From an uncultured Elusimicrobia bacterium (GTDB lineage: Bacteria > RUG730), in contig ONXP01000003.1 in the NCBI GenBank assembly GCA_900321865.1, forward strand, positions 1-63,916: a stretch of DNA of 63,916 bases, written 5' to 3'. Made by a program: the position numbers and the translations under genes. Numbering within the stretch: the first letter of the stretch is position 1; each line of letters starts with the position of its first letter. A model generated the notes under the pieces. It saw only the letters and a list, made by a program, of their open reading frames with translations, made no database searches and had not been told where the DNA came from. Of this stretch, positions 38,201 to 47,168 are shown piece after piece.

Positions 38201-38446
38201 TTTGAAGTCTTAAATATTAAAAATTTAGCAAAAAACTTGAAAATTTCTTCTATAAAAGAAAATAAAAATGTTATTACTATAAATTTTTCTGATCCTAAAA
38301 TAATAGATATAAATATTATTTTGGATATGATGGAAAAAGAAAAAGGAAAAATTAAATTTAAAAATAATTCTCCTAATGCAATAGATTTATATGTTAATAA
38401 AAATAAATTAGATTATATAAAAAATATTTTAACAAAATTAAAATAA
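35234..38446 (+). CDS. mfd: Transcription-repair coupling factor
   Basis: A 1070-residue DNA translocase that removes RNA polymerase stalled at lesions and recruits UvrA. Visible parts: a short UvrB-like N-terminal region, the CarD-like RNA polymerase interaction domain (IGDYVVHNNFGIGKFLGF), Walker A AGDTGYGKTEV, DEEH box IIDEEHRFGVKDKEKLK, LSATPIPRTL, and motifs V/VI including ESGLDIPKVN and QLRGRVGRG. The C-terminal TRCF domain follows (CEIDLPISFYIPKTYIP). Two in-frame ATG codons six bases apart (35234, 35240) are both possible. Core repair gene, intact. Confidence 0.97.
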   Translation: MLMEKIENKEEFSFLKFCEKLKKFLRFDYFEKIINHYEESKEFRLQGITFSSINFLVPLIYSKIKTFNKSIIYIIDDKETSLFVKMEMMFFVKILNLDIKKDEIFLFSEDEGENKNLLFEKLNENLIQNKPCIAVWHSNDLLDIGIDIKNLEKNKFELKIGEKLNILSLKEILLKNSFNFVDEVYEKNDFNMRGEILDLWPINYENPLRITFDDEIIESIYEFDITTQRRNLKKKYESIFIKNFSKNNNTIYLDNFDPKNFICFYDNKIIGNTKSYLLEKNFFSFLIEPFNKASKDIKLYESMAFNADIDLITKYLGDLLDDDYNIFIVFYKDADIANFKSTLFKNKKFRNSKNLHFFNGFIREGFYSLEEKIAFFTEKEIFNRNLKDEIIVKDKKINKKVDVFRENSIDYKIGDYVVHNNFGIGKFLGFSNIKVGEKNSEYITIEYSKGDKLFVPIFDFKFISKYSNYDSDYIPMLDSMDGFTWKKSRAKIEQKIFEMANSIISLQAIRKKISGFSFKENKVMEDDFRNTFPYEETEDQKKAIEEVLLDMASDTPMERLIAGDTGYGKTEVAIRAAFRAMINSKQVLLICPTTLLCKQHYNTFKERFSSYPFKISMLSRFLTKKDIEDAKKSILQGKIDLIISTHIALRSNIKFKDLGLVIIDEEHRFGVKDKEKLKMFQKNIDILYLSATPIPRTLSMALNGIKDISVIETPPPIRKNITTYIYEYDAKIIKQAIDFELSRGGQVFYLYNNVEDIEKKREELVSMFPDKNIATAHGQMMPNELDEKVTNFIDKKYDILVATTIIESGLDIPKVNMIIIDRADLLGLAQIYQLRGRVGRGYEKAFCYLLFPKDFSLNKNAIKRLEAIKSFEGFGAGIKLAMRDLEIRGAGNLLGKKQHGYIKEIGFELYMDMLKKAISKMNGEALEDIDCEIDLPISFYIPKTYIPSPPVRMYFYKELISITSDEEAKNIKKELLDRFGTIPKELENFFEVLNIKNLAKNLKISSIKENKNVITINFSDPKIIDINIILDMMEKEKGKIKFKNNSPNAIDLYVNKNKLDYIKNILTKLK

Positions 38447-38527
38447 TAATATTATAAAAGTAAAAACTTGAAAAATAGTTTTTTATTAATTATAATCAAA
38501 AATACTTTTTGTTTCTTTGGAGGATTT

Positions 38528-39391
38528 ATGAAACATAAAATAAAATTGTTTTCGGTTTTGTTTTTTATTTTAATTTCATTTTTAGCTTGTAAAAAAAGTC
38601 AAAATAGTCCTACCTTAATTAAAACCAAAAATGATATTTTTACATTAAACGATTTTAAAGATAGATTAAATGAATTAAAACGATATGGATATCAGAATAT
38701 TACCAAGAGAGATATGGAAGGAATCTTAAAAGATTTGGAAAGAGAATCGGTAATGTTTCAAATTGCAAAAAATCGTGGCTATGATAAAAAAGACGAATAT
38801 TTATCTAGAGCAAAAATGTTTGAAAAACAAAATTTAATAAATTCCCTTATGAGAGAGCTTACACAAGAAAATCATCCTTTGTATGTATCAGAAGAAGAAA
38901 TAAAGTCAGATTATGATAAAAATAAAGAATATTACGATAAGCCTATTCAGATAAAAGTTGCTCATATTCTTTTAAAAGATGAAACTTTAGCTAAAAATAT
39001 TCTTGCAGAAATACGAAATGGTGGAGATTTTGCAGTTTTGGCCAGCAGTTATTCTTTTGACAATTCCAACAAAAATAATGGTGGAGAGCTAGATTGGTTT
39101 GGCAAGGATGCAACTTTTGTTCCTGAATTTAAAGATGCTGCTTTTGCCTTGGCAAATGTTGGGGATGTTTCTGATCTAGTTGAGACATCTTTTGGTTTCC
39201 ATATAATCAAAAAATTAGATGAGAGAGTGGGAGAGCCTATTACATTTGATAATGTAAAAAATGAAATTCGCAATAAATTATTTATGCAAAAATTTGATAA
39301 TTGGTATCAAAATGAATCAAAAAAAGTTTCTGTAAAAACTAATGAAAAACTTCTTTCAACTATAAATATTGAAGAAGAAAAGGGGGAATAA
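38528..39391 (+). CDS. PpiC/PrsA-like parvulin peptidyl-prolyl isomerase lipoprotein
   Basis: 287 residues from ATG 38528, chosen for the GGAGGA site directly upstream; an upstream TTG at 38468 lacks one. The start MKHKIKLFSVLFFILISFLAC is a lipoprotein signal with Cys at the lipobox, so the mature protein is lipid-anchored by Lgt (gene at 51507). A helical SurA-N-like region is followed by one parvulin domain: IKVAHILLKDETLAKNIL, FAVLASSYSFDNSNKNNGGELDWFGKDATFVPEF, and FGFHIIKKLDER. It is thought to fold secreted or outer-membrane proteins. Three bases before a second foldase gene; mfd-PpiC-PpiC order is also seen in other phyla. Confidence 0.9.
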   Translation: MKHKIKLFSVLFFILISFLACKKSQNSPTLIKTKNDIFTLNDFKDRLNELKRYGYQNITKRDMEGILKDLERESVMFQIAKNRGYDKKDEYLSRAKMFEKQNLINSLMRELTQENHPLYVSEEEIKSDYDKNKEYYDKPIQIKVAHILLKDETLAKNILAEIRNGGDFAVLASSYSFDNSNKNNGGELDWFGKDATFVPEFKDAAFALANVGDVSDLVETSFGFHIIKKLDERVGEPITFDNVKNEIRNKLFMQKFDNWYQNESKKVSVKTNEKLLSTINIEEEKGE

Positions 39392-39393
39392 TA

Positions 39394-40368
39394 ATGAAAA
39401 AAAATACTATTTTGACAATATTTTCTATAGTTTGTATTTTTTCTACTAATGTTTTATTTGGAGCAGATAAGTTTACGAATAAAATTTTGGCAAAGGTAGG
39501 AAAAGAGACAATCCTCTTGACGGAATTTAATGATTTAACTCTTCCTATTATAGAACAATATAAAAAAGAAAGACCTGATCTTTTAGCAAATGGTGGAGAA
39601 GAAAAATTAAAAGAAGATATGCTAAATCAGATGATTGATGAAAGAGTTTTACTTTTAGAAGCAAGAAAAAATAAAGTATCAGTTACAAAAGTTGCGATAG
39701 ATAAAGCAGTCAATGAAATAAAAGATAGATTTAAAACAGAAGATGAGTTTCAGGCAGAGTTAAAAAAAAGTAATTTAAAAGAAGTTGATTTTAGAAAACA
39801 GATAGAAAAAAATTTAATGATTTCAAGTTTTATTGATAATTTTGTAAAGAGTAAAGTTGTTGCCCCTACAGATGAGGAGGCAAAAAAATATTATAATGAG
39901 CATCCTAGTGAAATGATAGTTCCAGAAACTGTTAGAGTAAGGCATATTTTGATGAAAACAGTAGGAAAGAAAAATTTAGATGTGTTAAACAAAATGAGAG
40001 AGCTTAGAGCAAAAATCGTAAAAGATAAAACCAAATTTTTTAGTGATTATGCTATGGAATATTCAGAAGATGAAACTACTAAAGAAAATGGAGGAGACAC
40101 TGGGCTTTTTACTAGAGGAAGAATGGAATTAAAGGCATTTGAAGATAAGGCTTTTTCTTTAAATGTTGGACAGATTAGTGATGTTTTTGAAACAAAATTA
40201 GGGTATCATATAATGAAATGTGAAGAGAAAAAAGCAGAAGAAAAGAGAAGTTTTAACAATGCTAAAAATTCTATAAAGGGTTTTTTGTATAATGTAAAAA
40301 TCGATGAAGAATTAAAAAAAGTTTTAGAAAATGCTAAGAAAAATATAGAGATTGTAAAAAATATATAA
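39394..40368 (+). CDS. SurA-like periplasmic peptidyl-prolyl isomerase
   Basis: 324 residues with a cleavable signal (MKKNTILTIFSIVCIFSTNVLFGAD). The N-terminal SurA chaperone module is present (DEFNDLTLPIIEQ-like start, MLNQMIDERVLLLEARKNKV), then one parvulin domain: VRVRHILMKTVGKKNL, DYAMEYSEDETTKENGGDTGLFTRGRM, LGYHIMKCEEKK. One catalytic domain instead of the two in E. coli SurA. It works in the periplasm on outer-membrane protein precursors. Pairs with the lipoprotein foldase just upstream. Confidence 0.9.
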   Translation: MKKNTILTIFSIVCIFSTNVLFGADKFTNKILAKVGKETILLTEFNDLTLPIIEQYKKERPDLLANGGEEKLKEDMLNQMIDERVLLLEARKNKVSVTKVAIDKAVNEIKDRFKTEDEFQAELKKSNLKEVDFRKQIEKNLMISSFIDNFVKSKVVAPTDEEAKKYYNEHPSEMIVPETVRVRHILMKTVGKKNLDVLNKMRELRAKIVKDKTKFFSDYAMEYSEDETTKENGGDTGLFTRGRMELKAFEDKAFSLNVGQISDVFETKLGYHIMKCEEKKAEEKRSFNNAKNSIKGFLYNVKIDEELKKVLENAKKNIEIVKNI

Positions 40369-40396
40369 AATAAATTAAAAGGGCATAAATTGACTT

Positions 40397-41242
40397 TTGA
40401 AAAAAGATAAGACTGAAAAAGAAAAATTTTATTTTTTAGCTATAATAAGAAAAATAAAGACTTCTGTTTATGTTTTTACGGACAATGTTAATTTTAAGTT
40501 AAAAGTTTCTGATAAAGTTATAATTCAAATAGATGGTAAATATGAAGTTGGTATTTTGGCAGAGAAAATTATAGCTTTTGACGAACAAAGTGATTTAAAA
40601 ACTAAAAAATTATATAAAATTATTAGAAAATGCACCGACAAAGATATTGAAATTATAAAAAATAATTCCATTCAAGCAAAAATGATAATGGAAAAATGTA
40701 ATAGTGTGATTGTCACTCATAATATGAAATCTGTTATGAAAATCACGGATATTGAATTAGTATTTAGTGGAGATAAATTTATAATTTATTATACATCAGA
40801 AGATAGAGTAGATTTTAGAGAACTTTTAAAAAGTTTAAATAAAATTTTGATGGTAAAAGTTCAAATGGTTCAGATAGGTGTGAGAGACGAAGTAAAAATA
40901 AAAGGAAGTCTGGGGCAATGTGGGAATGTTGTTTGTTGTAAAAGATTTTTAAATAAAATAAAGCCAGTCGTCGTAAATACTATAAAAGAGCAAGAACTTT
41001 TTATAAGATCTAACAAAATTTCTGGAGTTTGTCAGAGATTGATGTGTTGTATTGAATTTGAAAGTGAAACATATAGAGATTTAATATCCAGAATGCCAAG
41101 TTGTGGTATGCAGTGTGAAACACCTTATGGGAAGGGAAAAGTTGAAGCTAGAAGGCTTTTAAAGGAAGAAGTAGATGTTGAGTTAGAGGATGGAACTAAA
41201 AAGACATTAAACCTAAAAGATATTAAATTTGACAAAAAATAA
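40397..41242 (+). CDS. PSP1 domain protein (YaaT/RicT-like)
   Basis: 281 residues, TTG start with AAAGGG upstream. The PSP1 core is clear: VIVTHNMKSVMKITDIELVFSGDKFIIYYTSEDRVDFRELLKSL, then the cysteine cluster GSLGQCGNVVCCKRFL and GVCQRLMCCIEFESETY, and MPSCGMQCETPYGKGKV. These cysteines hold Fe-S clusters in the RicT complex of Bacillus, where the protein with YlbF and YmcA affects RNase Y. The partner genes are not here. Commonly found beside holB in other phyla, whereas holB is at 60581 in this genome. Confidence 0.88.
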   Translation: MKKDKTEKEKFYFLAIIRKIKTSVYVFTDNVNFKLKVSDKVIIQIDGKYEVGILAEKIIAFDEQSDLKTKKLYKIIRKCTDKDIEIIKNNSIQAKMIMEKCNSVIVTHNMKSVMKITDIELVFSGDKFIIYYTSEDRVDFRELLKSLNKILMVKVQMVQIGVRDEVKIKGSLGQCGNVVCCKRFLNKIKPVVVNTIKEQELFIRSNKISGVCQRLMCCIEFESETYRDLISRMPSCGMQCETPYGKGKVEARRLLKEEVDVELEDGTKKTLNLKDIKFDKK

Positions 41243-41278
41243 AAATCTATAATTTTCATTTTCATATAGGATCTTTAT

Positions 41279-42682
41279 ATGAACGATACAAAAAATTCTT
41301 TTAATATGGTTTCTTTGTTTTTACCTGATATTAAGGATATGATAGACAGAGGGAAATTTTTGGAGCTTCGGGAGCTTTTGACTAAAATTCACTCTGTAGA
41401 TATAGCTGATAAGTTTGTAGAGTTTTCAGATAAAGAAAAAATTATAGTTTTTAGACTTTTAAAAAAGGATAAATCCATAGAAGTTTTTGAAAATTTATCT
41501 TTTGACGAACAAAATTTTCTATTAAAAAATTTAAAAGTCATAGAAATTTCAAATATTCTAAACGATATGTCCAGTGATGAAAGAGTAGATCTTTTTCAAG
41601 AATTATCTAGTGAGGACATGGACAAACTTTTTCTTTTGATGAAAAAAGAAGAAGTTGATAATGTAAAATCCCTTTTGGATTATCCAGAAGGGACAGCGGG
41701 GAGCCTTATGACAACTGATTTTGTAAAAATGTCTCCTGAATTAACCACTAGAGAAGCCTTGATAAAACTTCAAGATGATCTAGAAGAAGGCTCGTCAGAA
41801 CATGTTTATTCTAGTTATATATGCGACGAAAACTCTATTCTTTTGGGGGCTGTAGATCTTCAGCAATTAGTAAAAAGCTCTTCAAAATTAAAATTATCTG
41901 AAATAATGACAGATGTCTCTAATATAAAAGTCAATGCATTTGTTGAAGCAAAATTGGTTGCAGATATATTTGTAAAGTATGATATTTTGAGCATTCCTGT
42001 CGTATCTGATGAAAATAAAATGTTAGGAATGATAGTTTTTGATGATATAGTTGATTTAATACAAGAAGATAATACAAAAGAAATTTATGAATTAGGTAAA
42101 ATGTATATTGATGATGGAGAAGAAATTAAATATTCTAACTCCAATAGTTTTGATTTAATTAGACGAAGATTTGCTTGGCTTTTATTTTTACTTGTTTTTG
42201 ATTTTTTTACTGCTACAGTTTTAAAAAAATATGAGTTTGCAATAAATAAAGTTGTAGCTTTGTCATTTTTTATTCCTATGCTTTTGGATACTGGTGGGAA
42301 TGCAGGTGCACAGGTTTCGGTTAGTATAATTAGAGGGTTTGCGACTGGGGATGTGACTTTTGATAATTTTTTTAGTATAGCGAAAAAAGAAATTTTATCG
42401 GCTTTTATAATGAGTATTTTTATAGGAATTGTGGCATTTATTAGAGCATATCTTTTGCAAAGAAATATTTTGATGTCGTTTGTTATAGGTTTTACTATGC
42501 TTTGTGTTGTGATTTTAGCATCTATAACAGGAATGGTACTTCCGGCATTGTCAAAAAAGATAGGGCTAGATCCAGCAGTTTTAGCAGGACCGATTACGAC
42601 TAGTATAGTAGATATTATAGGCTTAATTATTTATTTTAATGTAGCTTTAGTTTTTTTGCCTAGTTTGAAAGGTTTATTTTAA
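41279..42682 (+). CDS. mgtE: Magnesium transporter MgtE
   Basis: 467 residues in the MgtE order: N-terminal superhelical domain (about 1-130), CBS pair with GTAGSLMTTDFVKMSPELTTREAL and IPVVSDENKMLGMIVFDDIVDLIQEDN, the plug helix, then five membrane helices with the pore motif MLLDTGGNAGAQVSVSIIRG. The cytoplasmic domain senses Mg2+ and gates the channel. The end LPSLKGLF overlaps the next start by one base. Confidence 0.96.
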   Translation: MNDTKNSFNMVSLFLPDIKDMIDRGKFLELRELLTKIHSVDIADKFVEFSDKEKIIVFRLLKKDKSIEVFENLSFDEQNFLLKNLKVIEISNILNDMSSDERVDLFQELSSEDMDKLFLLMKKEEVDNVKSLLDYPEGTAGSLMTTDFVKMSPELTTREALIKLQDDLEEGSSEHVYSSYICDENSILLGAVDLQQLVKSSSKLKLSEIMTDVSNIKVNAFVEAKLVADIFVKYDILSIPVVSDENKMLGMIVFDDIVDLIQEDNTKEIYELGKMYIDDGEEIKYSNSNSFDLIRRRFAWLLFLLVFDFFTATVLKKYEFAINKVVALSFFIPMLLDTGGNAGAQVSVSIIRGFATGDVTFDNFFSIAKKEILSAFIMSIFIGIVAFIRAYLLQRNILMSFVIGFTMLCVVILASITGMVLPALSKKIGLDPAVLAGPITTSIVDIIGLIIYFNVALVFLPSLKGLF

Positions 42683-43764
42683 TGAAAACAAGAGTTTTTA
42701 TTTTTTTGTATTGTTTATGTTTTTTTTCTACATTATTTTCAATTGACAAACCTAGATTTATCAGAGGAATTCATATAATGCCATGGTGCATAAATTCTCA
42801 AAAATTGATAGAACAATATAAATTTTTAGCAGAATTTACAGAAATTAACACTTTTGTTATAACAATTAAGGAAATAAATAGTGATGTATATATTGACGGA
42901 TCTAACAAGTCAAAACAGATAGGAGCTTATAAAAAAACATTAAATATTAAAAAGTTTATAGATTATTTACATGAAAAAAATATTTATGTTGTTGCAAGGC
43001 TTAGTGTGTTTCTAGATCCAAAGTTTTCGGATAATTTTAATGATGCATCAATAAAAAGTTTAGATGGCACGGTTTGGCGAGATTATAAAGGGAATTCTTG
43101 GTGTGATCCAGAATCAAAGGAAGTTTGGGAATATAATTTTAGTATAGTTGATAAATGTATAGAGATGGGATTTGATGAAATTCAGTTTGATTATATTAGG
43201 TATCCATCGGATGGAAATTTAAAAAATTTGCTTTATTATAATAATTCTATGAAAAAAGACAATAATATACTTTCTTTTGTGAAAGAAATAAATCTAAAAT
43301 ATTCAAAAAAAATAAATATAGGAATAGATGTTTTTGGATTAAGTATTACTTCAATGGATGGGCTTGGAATAGGTCAAAATATTTTGAAGTTAATTCCATA
43401 TGTAGACAGAGTATATCCTATGGTATATCCTTCTCATTATGCAAAAGGAACCTATGGGGTTAAGTATCCTAATAGAGATGTTTATGATTTGATTAATAAA
43501 GCTATTATAATTAGCAAAAAGAAATTAGACAAAAATTTTAATAAAGTGGTTCCATATATTCAGGCTTTTGATTTATATAGGAAATATACAAAAGATGATA
43601 TTTTAGATGAAATTCAGGCTCTTTATGACAATGATGTGGGAGAATGGATTTTATGGCATCCTGTTGGTAAATATGATTCAAAAATTTTTCAGTCAAAATT
43701 TATGTCTGATAGATTTATAAATATGAGGATGGATATTTTAGAATTATCAGATTATAAAGTATAA
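42682..43764 (+). CDS. Putative glycoside hydrolase-like TIM barrel protein (DUF4015 type), exported
   Basis: 360 residues with a signal peptide (MKTRVFIFLYCLCFFSTLFS). The mature part resembles the DUF4015/GH13-like family: RGIHIMPWCINSQKLIEQ, the tract TFVITIKEINSDVYIDG, DYLHEKNIYVVARLSVFLDP, GNSWCDPESKEVWEYN, EIQFDYIRYPSDG and YPMVYPSHYAKG. Acidic residues in EIQFDYIRYP are the likely active-site candidates. Substrate unknown; an envelope polysaccharide is a guess. It starts at the last base of mgtE and ends 10 bases before thrS. Confidence 0.75.
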   Translation: MKTRVFIFLYCLCFFSTLFSIDKPRFIRGIHIMPWCINSQKLIEQYKFLAEFTEINTFVITIKEINSDVYIDGSNKSKQIGAYKKTLNIKKFIDYLHEKNIYVVARLSVFLDPKFSDNFNDASIKSLDGTVWRDYKGNSWCDPESKEVWEYNFSIVDKCIEMGFDEIQFDYIRYPSDGNLKNLLYYNNSMKKDNNILSFVKEINLKYSKKINIGIDVFGLSITSMDGLGIGQNILKLIPYVDRVYPMVYPSHYAKGTYGVKYPNRDVYDLINKAIIISKKKLDKNFNKVVPYIQAFDLYRKYTKDDILDEIQALYDNDVGEWILWHPVGKYDSKIFQSKFMSDRFINMRMDILELSDYKV

Positions 43765-43774
43765 AGGATTTTTT

Positions 43775-45508
43775 ATGGATATAAGTATTTTGAGGCATTC
43801 AGCTTCGCATTTAATGGCAATGGCAATAAAAAGGCTTTTTAAAGAAGTGCATTTTGGGATAGGACCGGCTATAGATGATGGATTTTATTATGATATAGAT
43901 TTGGATAAAAGATTAGAACCAGAAGATTTGATAAAAATAGAAGAAGAAATGAAAAAAATAGTCAAAGAGGGATTACCTTTTGAAAGGATAGAAATCACAA
44001 GAGATGAAGCTGAAAAATTTTTTTTAGAAAAGAATGAAAATTTTAAGGTAGAAATTATAAGAGACTTGCCTAGTGATGTAAAAATTGTTTCTTTATACAG
44101 AAATGGAGATTTTGTTGATCTTTGCCGTGGTCCTCATGTTGACAATACAAAAGACATAAAATATTTTAAACTTTTGAATTTAGCAGGGGCATATTGGCGA
44201 GGAAATGAAAAGAATAAAATGCTACAGAGAATTTATGGGACAGCTTTTTTTAAAAAAGAAGATTTGGATGAATATTTAAAATTTTTAGAAGATGTAAAAA
44301 CTAGAGATCATAGAATACTGGGAAAAGATTTAAAACTTTTTAGTACTAGTGAGGATATAGGACCAGGTTTAATTTTGTGGCATCCAAAAGGTAGCATCAT
44401 AAGGCATATTATAGAAACATTTTGGAAGGAAAAACATTTTGAATCTGGGTATGAGCTTTTATATACTCCTCATATAGGTAGAGCTTTTTTGTGGGAAACT
44501 AGTGGACATTTAGGTTTTTATAATGAAAATATGTATGCTCCAATAAATATTGACGATCAAAATTTTTATATTAAGCCAATGAATTGTCCTTTTCATATTT
44601 TGGTTTATAAAAATTCACTTCATTCGTATAAAGAACTTCCGATTAGATATGCAGAGTTGGGGACGGTTTATAGATATGAGAGATCTGGAGTTTTGCATGG
44701 ACTTATGAGGGTAAGAGGTTTTACCCAAGATGATGCTCATATCATTTGTAAAAAAGAAGAAGTAAAAGATGAAATCAAAAGAGTTATTGATTTTTGTCTA
44801 TTTATGTTAAAAACGTTTGGGTTTAGTGAGTATAAAATCTTTTTGTCAACTCGTCCAAAAGAAAAATATGTAGGGAGCCTTGAAGATTGGCAATTAGCAG
44901 AGGAATCTTTGGAAGATGCGATAAAATCTAGCGGATATGAATATGACATCGATGACGGAGGAGGAGCATTTTATGGCCCAAAAATAGACATAAAAATAAA
45001 AGATGCTTTAAAAAGAGATTGGCAATGTTCTACTATACAGTTTGATTTTAATTTGCCAGAAAGGTTTGATATGTCTTATATAGGTAGCGATGGTGAAAAA
45101 CATAGACCTTATATGATACATAGGGCTTTATTAGGATCTATAGAGAGATTTTTTGGAGTTTTAATAGAGCATTATAAGGGAGCATTTCCTGTTTGGCTTA
45201 GCCCAGAAGAAGTAAGAATTTTAACGATTAATGAAAATCACGAAAAATATGCAAACGAAATATTTGAAAACTTAAAAAATAAAAAATTAAGAGTGAAGAA
45301 AGATTTTACAAATGAAAAATTGTCGAAAAAAATACGGGATGCACAACTTGAAAAAGTTCCATATATGATAATTATAGGCGATAAAGAAATTGAACATAAC
45401 ACTATTTCTATTAGAACTAGGCAAAATAAAAATTTAGACATAAAAAATGTAGATGATTTCTTAAAGTATATTTTGGAAAAAGTAGAAAATAAAGACATTG
45501 AAATTTAA
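43775..45508 (+). CDS. thrS: Threonyl-tRNA synthetase lacking the TGS domain
   Basis: A 577-residue class II synthetase. The protein begins directly at the editing domain (RHSASHLMAMAIKRLFKEVHFGIGPAIDDGFYYDI, with the HxxxH zinc/editing motif and later DLCRGPHV), so the roughly 60-residue N-terminal TGS domain is missing. The catalytic domain (GLILWHPKGSIIRHIIE, KPMNCPFHI, RYERSGVLHGLMRVRGFTQDDAH) and the anticodon domain (EEVRILTINENHEKYA) are complete. AAAGGA before the ATG. TGS-less forms occur in some lineages, including Borrelia. Confidence 0.95.
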   Translation: MDISILRHSASHLMAMAIKRLFKEVHFGIGPAIDDGFYYDIDLDKRLEPEDLIKIEEEMKKIVKEGLPFERIEITRDEAEKFFLEKNENFKVEIIRDLPSDVKIVSLYRNGDFVDLCRGPHVDNTKDIKYFKLLNLAGAYWRGNEKNKMLQRIYGTAFFKKEDLDEYLKFLEDVKTRDHRILGKDLKLFSTSEDIGPGLILWHPKGSIIRHIIETFWKEKHFESGYELLYTPHIGRAFLWETSGHLGFYNENMYAPINIDDQNFYIKPMNCPFHILVYKNSLHSYKELPIRYAELGTVYRYERSGVLHGLMRVRGFTQDDAHIICKKEEVKDEIKRVIDFCLFMLKTFGFSEYKIFLSTRPKEKYVGSLEDWQLAEESLEDAIKSSGYEYDIDDGGGAFYGPKIDIKIKDALKRDWQCSTIQFDFNLPERFDMSYIGSDGEKHRPYMIHRALLGSIERFFGVLIEHYKGAFPVWLSPEEVRILTINENHEKYANEIFENLKNKKLRVKKDFTNEKLSKKIRDAQLEKVPYMIIIGDKEIEHNTISIRTRQNKNLDIKNVDDFLKYILEKVENKDIEI

Positions 45509-45517
45509 GAGGAAAAA

Positions 45518-46495
45518 ATGGTTAAAGCAAAAATAACTTCTCTAGGGCATTATGTTCCAGAAAAAATTTTAACAAATTTTGATTTAGAAAAAATGGTAGA
45601 GACTAGCGATGAATGGATAGTAAAAAGAACTGGAATAAAAGAAAGGCATATTGCGGAAAAAAATGAATATGCATCTACTATGGGTGTAAAAGCAGCGAAA
45701 TTGGCTATAGAAAGAGCTGGGATTTCTCCATTAGATATAGATATTATAATATGTGCTACAATTACCGGAGATTATGTGACTCCTTCGACGGCTTGTATAA
45801 TTCAGTCAGAAATAGGGGCGGAAAAAGCTTTTAGTTTTGATATTTCGGTTGCTTGTTCTGGGTTTTTGTATGCTATTAGTATTGCAGAAAAATTTATTTT
45901 AGAGGATCCTAGTAAAAAAATTTTAGTAGTGGCTGTTGAAAAATTATCCAGTATAACGAATTGGCAAGATAGATCTACATGTGTATTATTTGGCGATGGA
46001 GCAGGAGCTGCGATATTAGAATCTGATGAAAATAGTGGTATTTGTAAAACATTCTTAAAAAGTGATGGAAGGCTTTATGATTATTTGATGGTCGCTTTGG
46101 GGGGATCTCATGAGCCTCTTGATATAAATAATATTAATAGCCCCTTAAGATATCTTACAATGCAAGGCAATGCAGTTTTTAAACATGCAGTGAATAAAAT
46201 GCTAGAATCTATAGAAAAAGTGATGGAATTATCTTTTTGGAAAAAAGAAGATTTAAAAATGGTTTTTACACATCAGGCAAATATCAGAATAATAGAATCT
46301 ATTAGAAAAAGTTTAGATCTAGAAGAAGAAAAAGTTTTTATAAATTTAGAAAAATATGGCAATACCAGTGCCGCAACTCTTCCTATAGCCTTGGACGAAG
46401 CCGTTCAGAAAGGTCTTTTGAAAAGAGGCGATAAAATAATTTTATCCAGTTTTGGAGGCGGATTTACCTGGGGTGCAATTAGTATTGTTTGGTAA
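45518..46495 (+). CDS. fabH: 3-oxoacyl-ACP synthase III
   Basis: 325 residues; condenses acetyl-CoA with malonyl-ACP to start fatty acid synthesis. Catalytic Cys113 in ISVACSGFLYA, His in FTHQANIRII and Asn in YGNTSAATLPIALDEA; TSDEWIVKRTGIKERH is the FabH N-terminal mark and the C-terminus ends SFGGGFTWGAISIVW. RBS AGAGGAAAA. It stands 31 kb from the KS-CLF operon, and could prime both ordinary fatty acids and that operon's product. Confidence 0.96.
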   Translation: MVKAKITSLGHYVPEKILTNFDLEKMVETSDEWIVKRTGIKERHIAEKNEYASTMGVKAAKLAIERAGISPLDIDIIICATITGDYVTPSTACIIQSEIGAEKAFSFDISVACSGFLYAISIAEKFILEDPSKKILVVAVEKLSSITNWQDRSTCVLFGDGAGAAILESDENSGICKTFLKSDGRLYDYLMVALGGSHEPLDINNINSPLRYLTMQGNAVFKHAVNKMLESIEKVMELSFWKKEDLKMVFTHQANIRIIESIRKSLDLEEEKVFINLEKYGNTSAATLPIALDEAVQKGLLKRGDKIILSSFGGGFTWGAISIVW

Positions 46496-46496
46496 A

Positions 46497-47168
46497 ATGA
46501 TAGAAAAAATATTAAATCATAAAAAATTTAAAGAAATTTTGACAGATTTAAATCTTTTAGATAAAGAGCAAATTTTGAGGGAAAAGTTTTTGAGAATTGA
46601 TTCTGATTTTTTGAAAACAGATAAAGAAGTAGAAAAGGAAAATCAAAATATAGAAAATTCAGAAAATGCTGAAAAAATAGAAAATTTTGATTTTAAGGTA
46701 ATTAATATTTTTACAGACGGAGCATCTAGCGGGAATCCAGGCAAGGCAGGAGCAGGATGCATTTTTTTTGATAAAAATTACAAAGAATTTTTTAGAGAAA
46801 ATATGAATCTAGGAATAAATACTAATAACTATGCAGAATATAATGCTATTCTTTTAGCAGTTAAAAATTTAGAAAATTTTAAAAATGAGAATGTTTTTGA
46901 AAATTTTAATATAAAATTTTGTGATATAAAATTTAATTTTTTTTCTGACTCGGAACTTATGGTAAAGCAATTGACTAGAAAATATAAAATTTCTAATACT
47001 AATTTGAAAATTTTAGCCGAAAAATTTTTTGAAAAAACTAAAAATTTAGGGATTAATTATAGTATTTTTCATATTCCTAGAGAAAAAAATAGTTTAGCAG
47101 ATTCTATTGCAACTTTTGCAAAAGAGAATAAAATAATTAAATTTAATAAAATAAGGCAAAATAGATAG
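46497..47168 (+). CDS. rnhA: Ribonuclease HI with unusual N-terminal extension
   Basis: 223 residues from ATG 46497, one base after the fabH stop. Residues from about 67 are RNase HI: INIFTDGASSGNPGKAGAG (first Asp), NNYAEYNAILLAV (Glu), FFSDSELMVKQL (Asp), then PREKNSLADSIAT (final Asp), giving the DEDD set. It removes RNA from RNA:DNA hybrids. The N-terminal 60 residues (IEKILNHKKFKEILTDLNLLDKEQI) are not the hybrid-binding domain of eukaryotic RNase H1 and end in a linker NIENSENA. The 3' end overlaps the 5' strand of the RNase P RNA P1 helix. Confidence 0.9.
   Translation: MIEKILNHKKFKEILTDLNLLDKEQILREKFLRIDSDFLKTDKEVEKENQNIENSENAEKIENFDFKVINIFTDGASSGNPGKAGAGCIFFDKNYKEFFRENMNLGINTNNYAEYNAILLAVKNLENFKNENVFENFNIKFCDIKFNFFSDSELMVKQLTRKYKISNTNLKILAEKFFEKTKNLGINYSIFHIPREKNSLADSIATFAKENKIIKFNKIRQNR
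46647..46671 (+). repeat. 25-bp exact match with 9562-9586
   Basis: The second copy of the string in the rpsB tail, here in the linker between the N-terminal extension and the RNase H domain. Confidence 0.7.
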
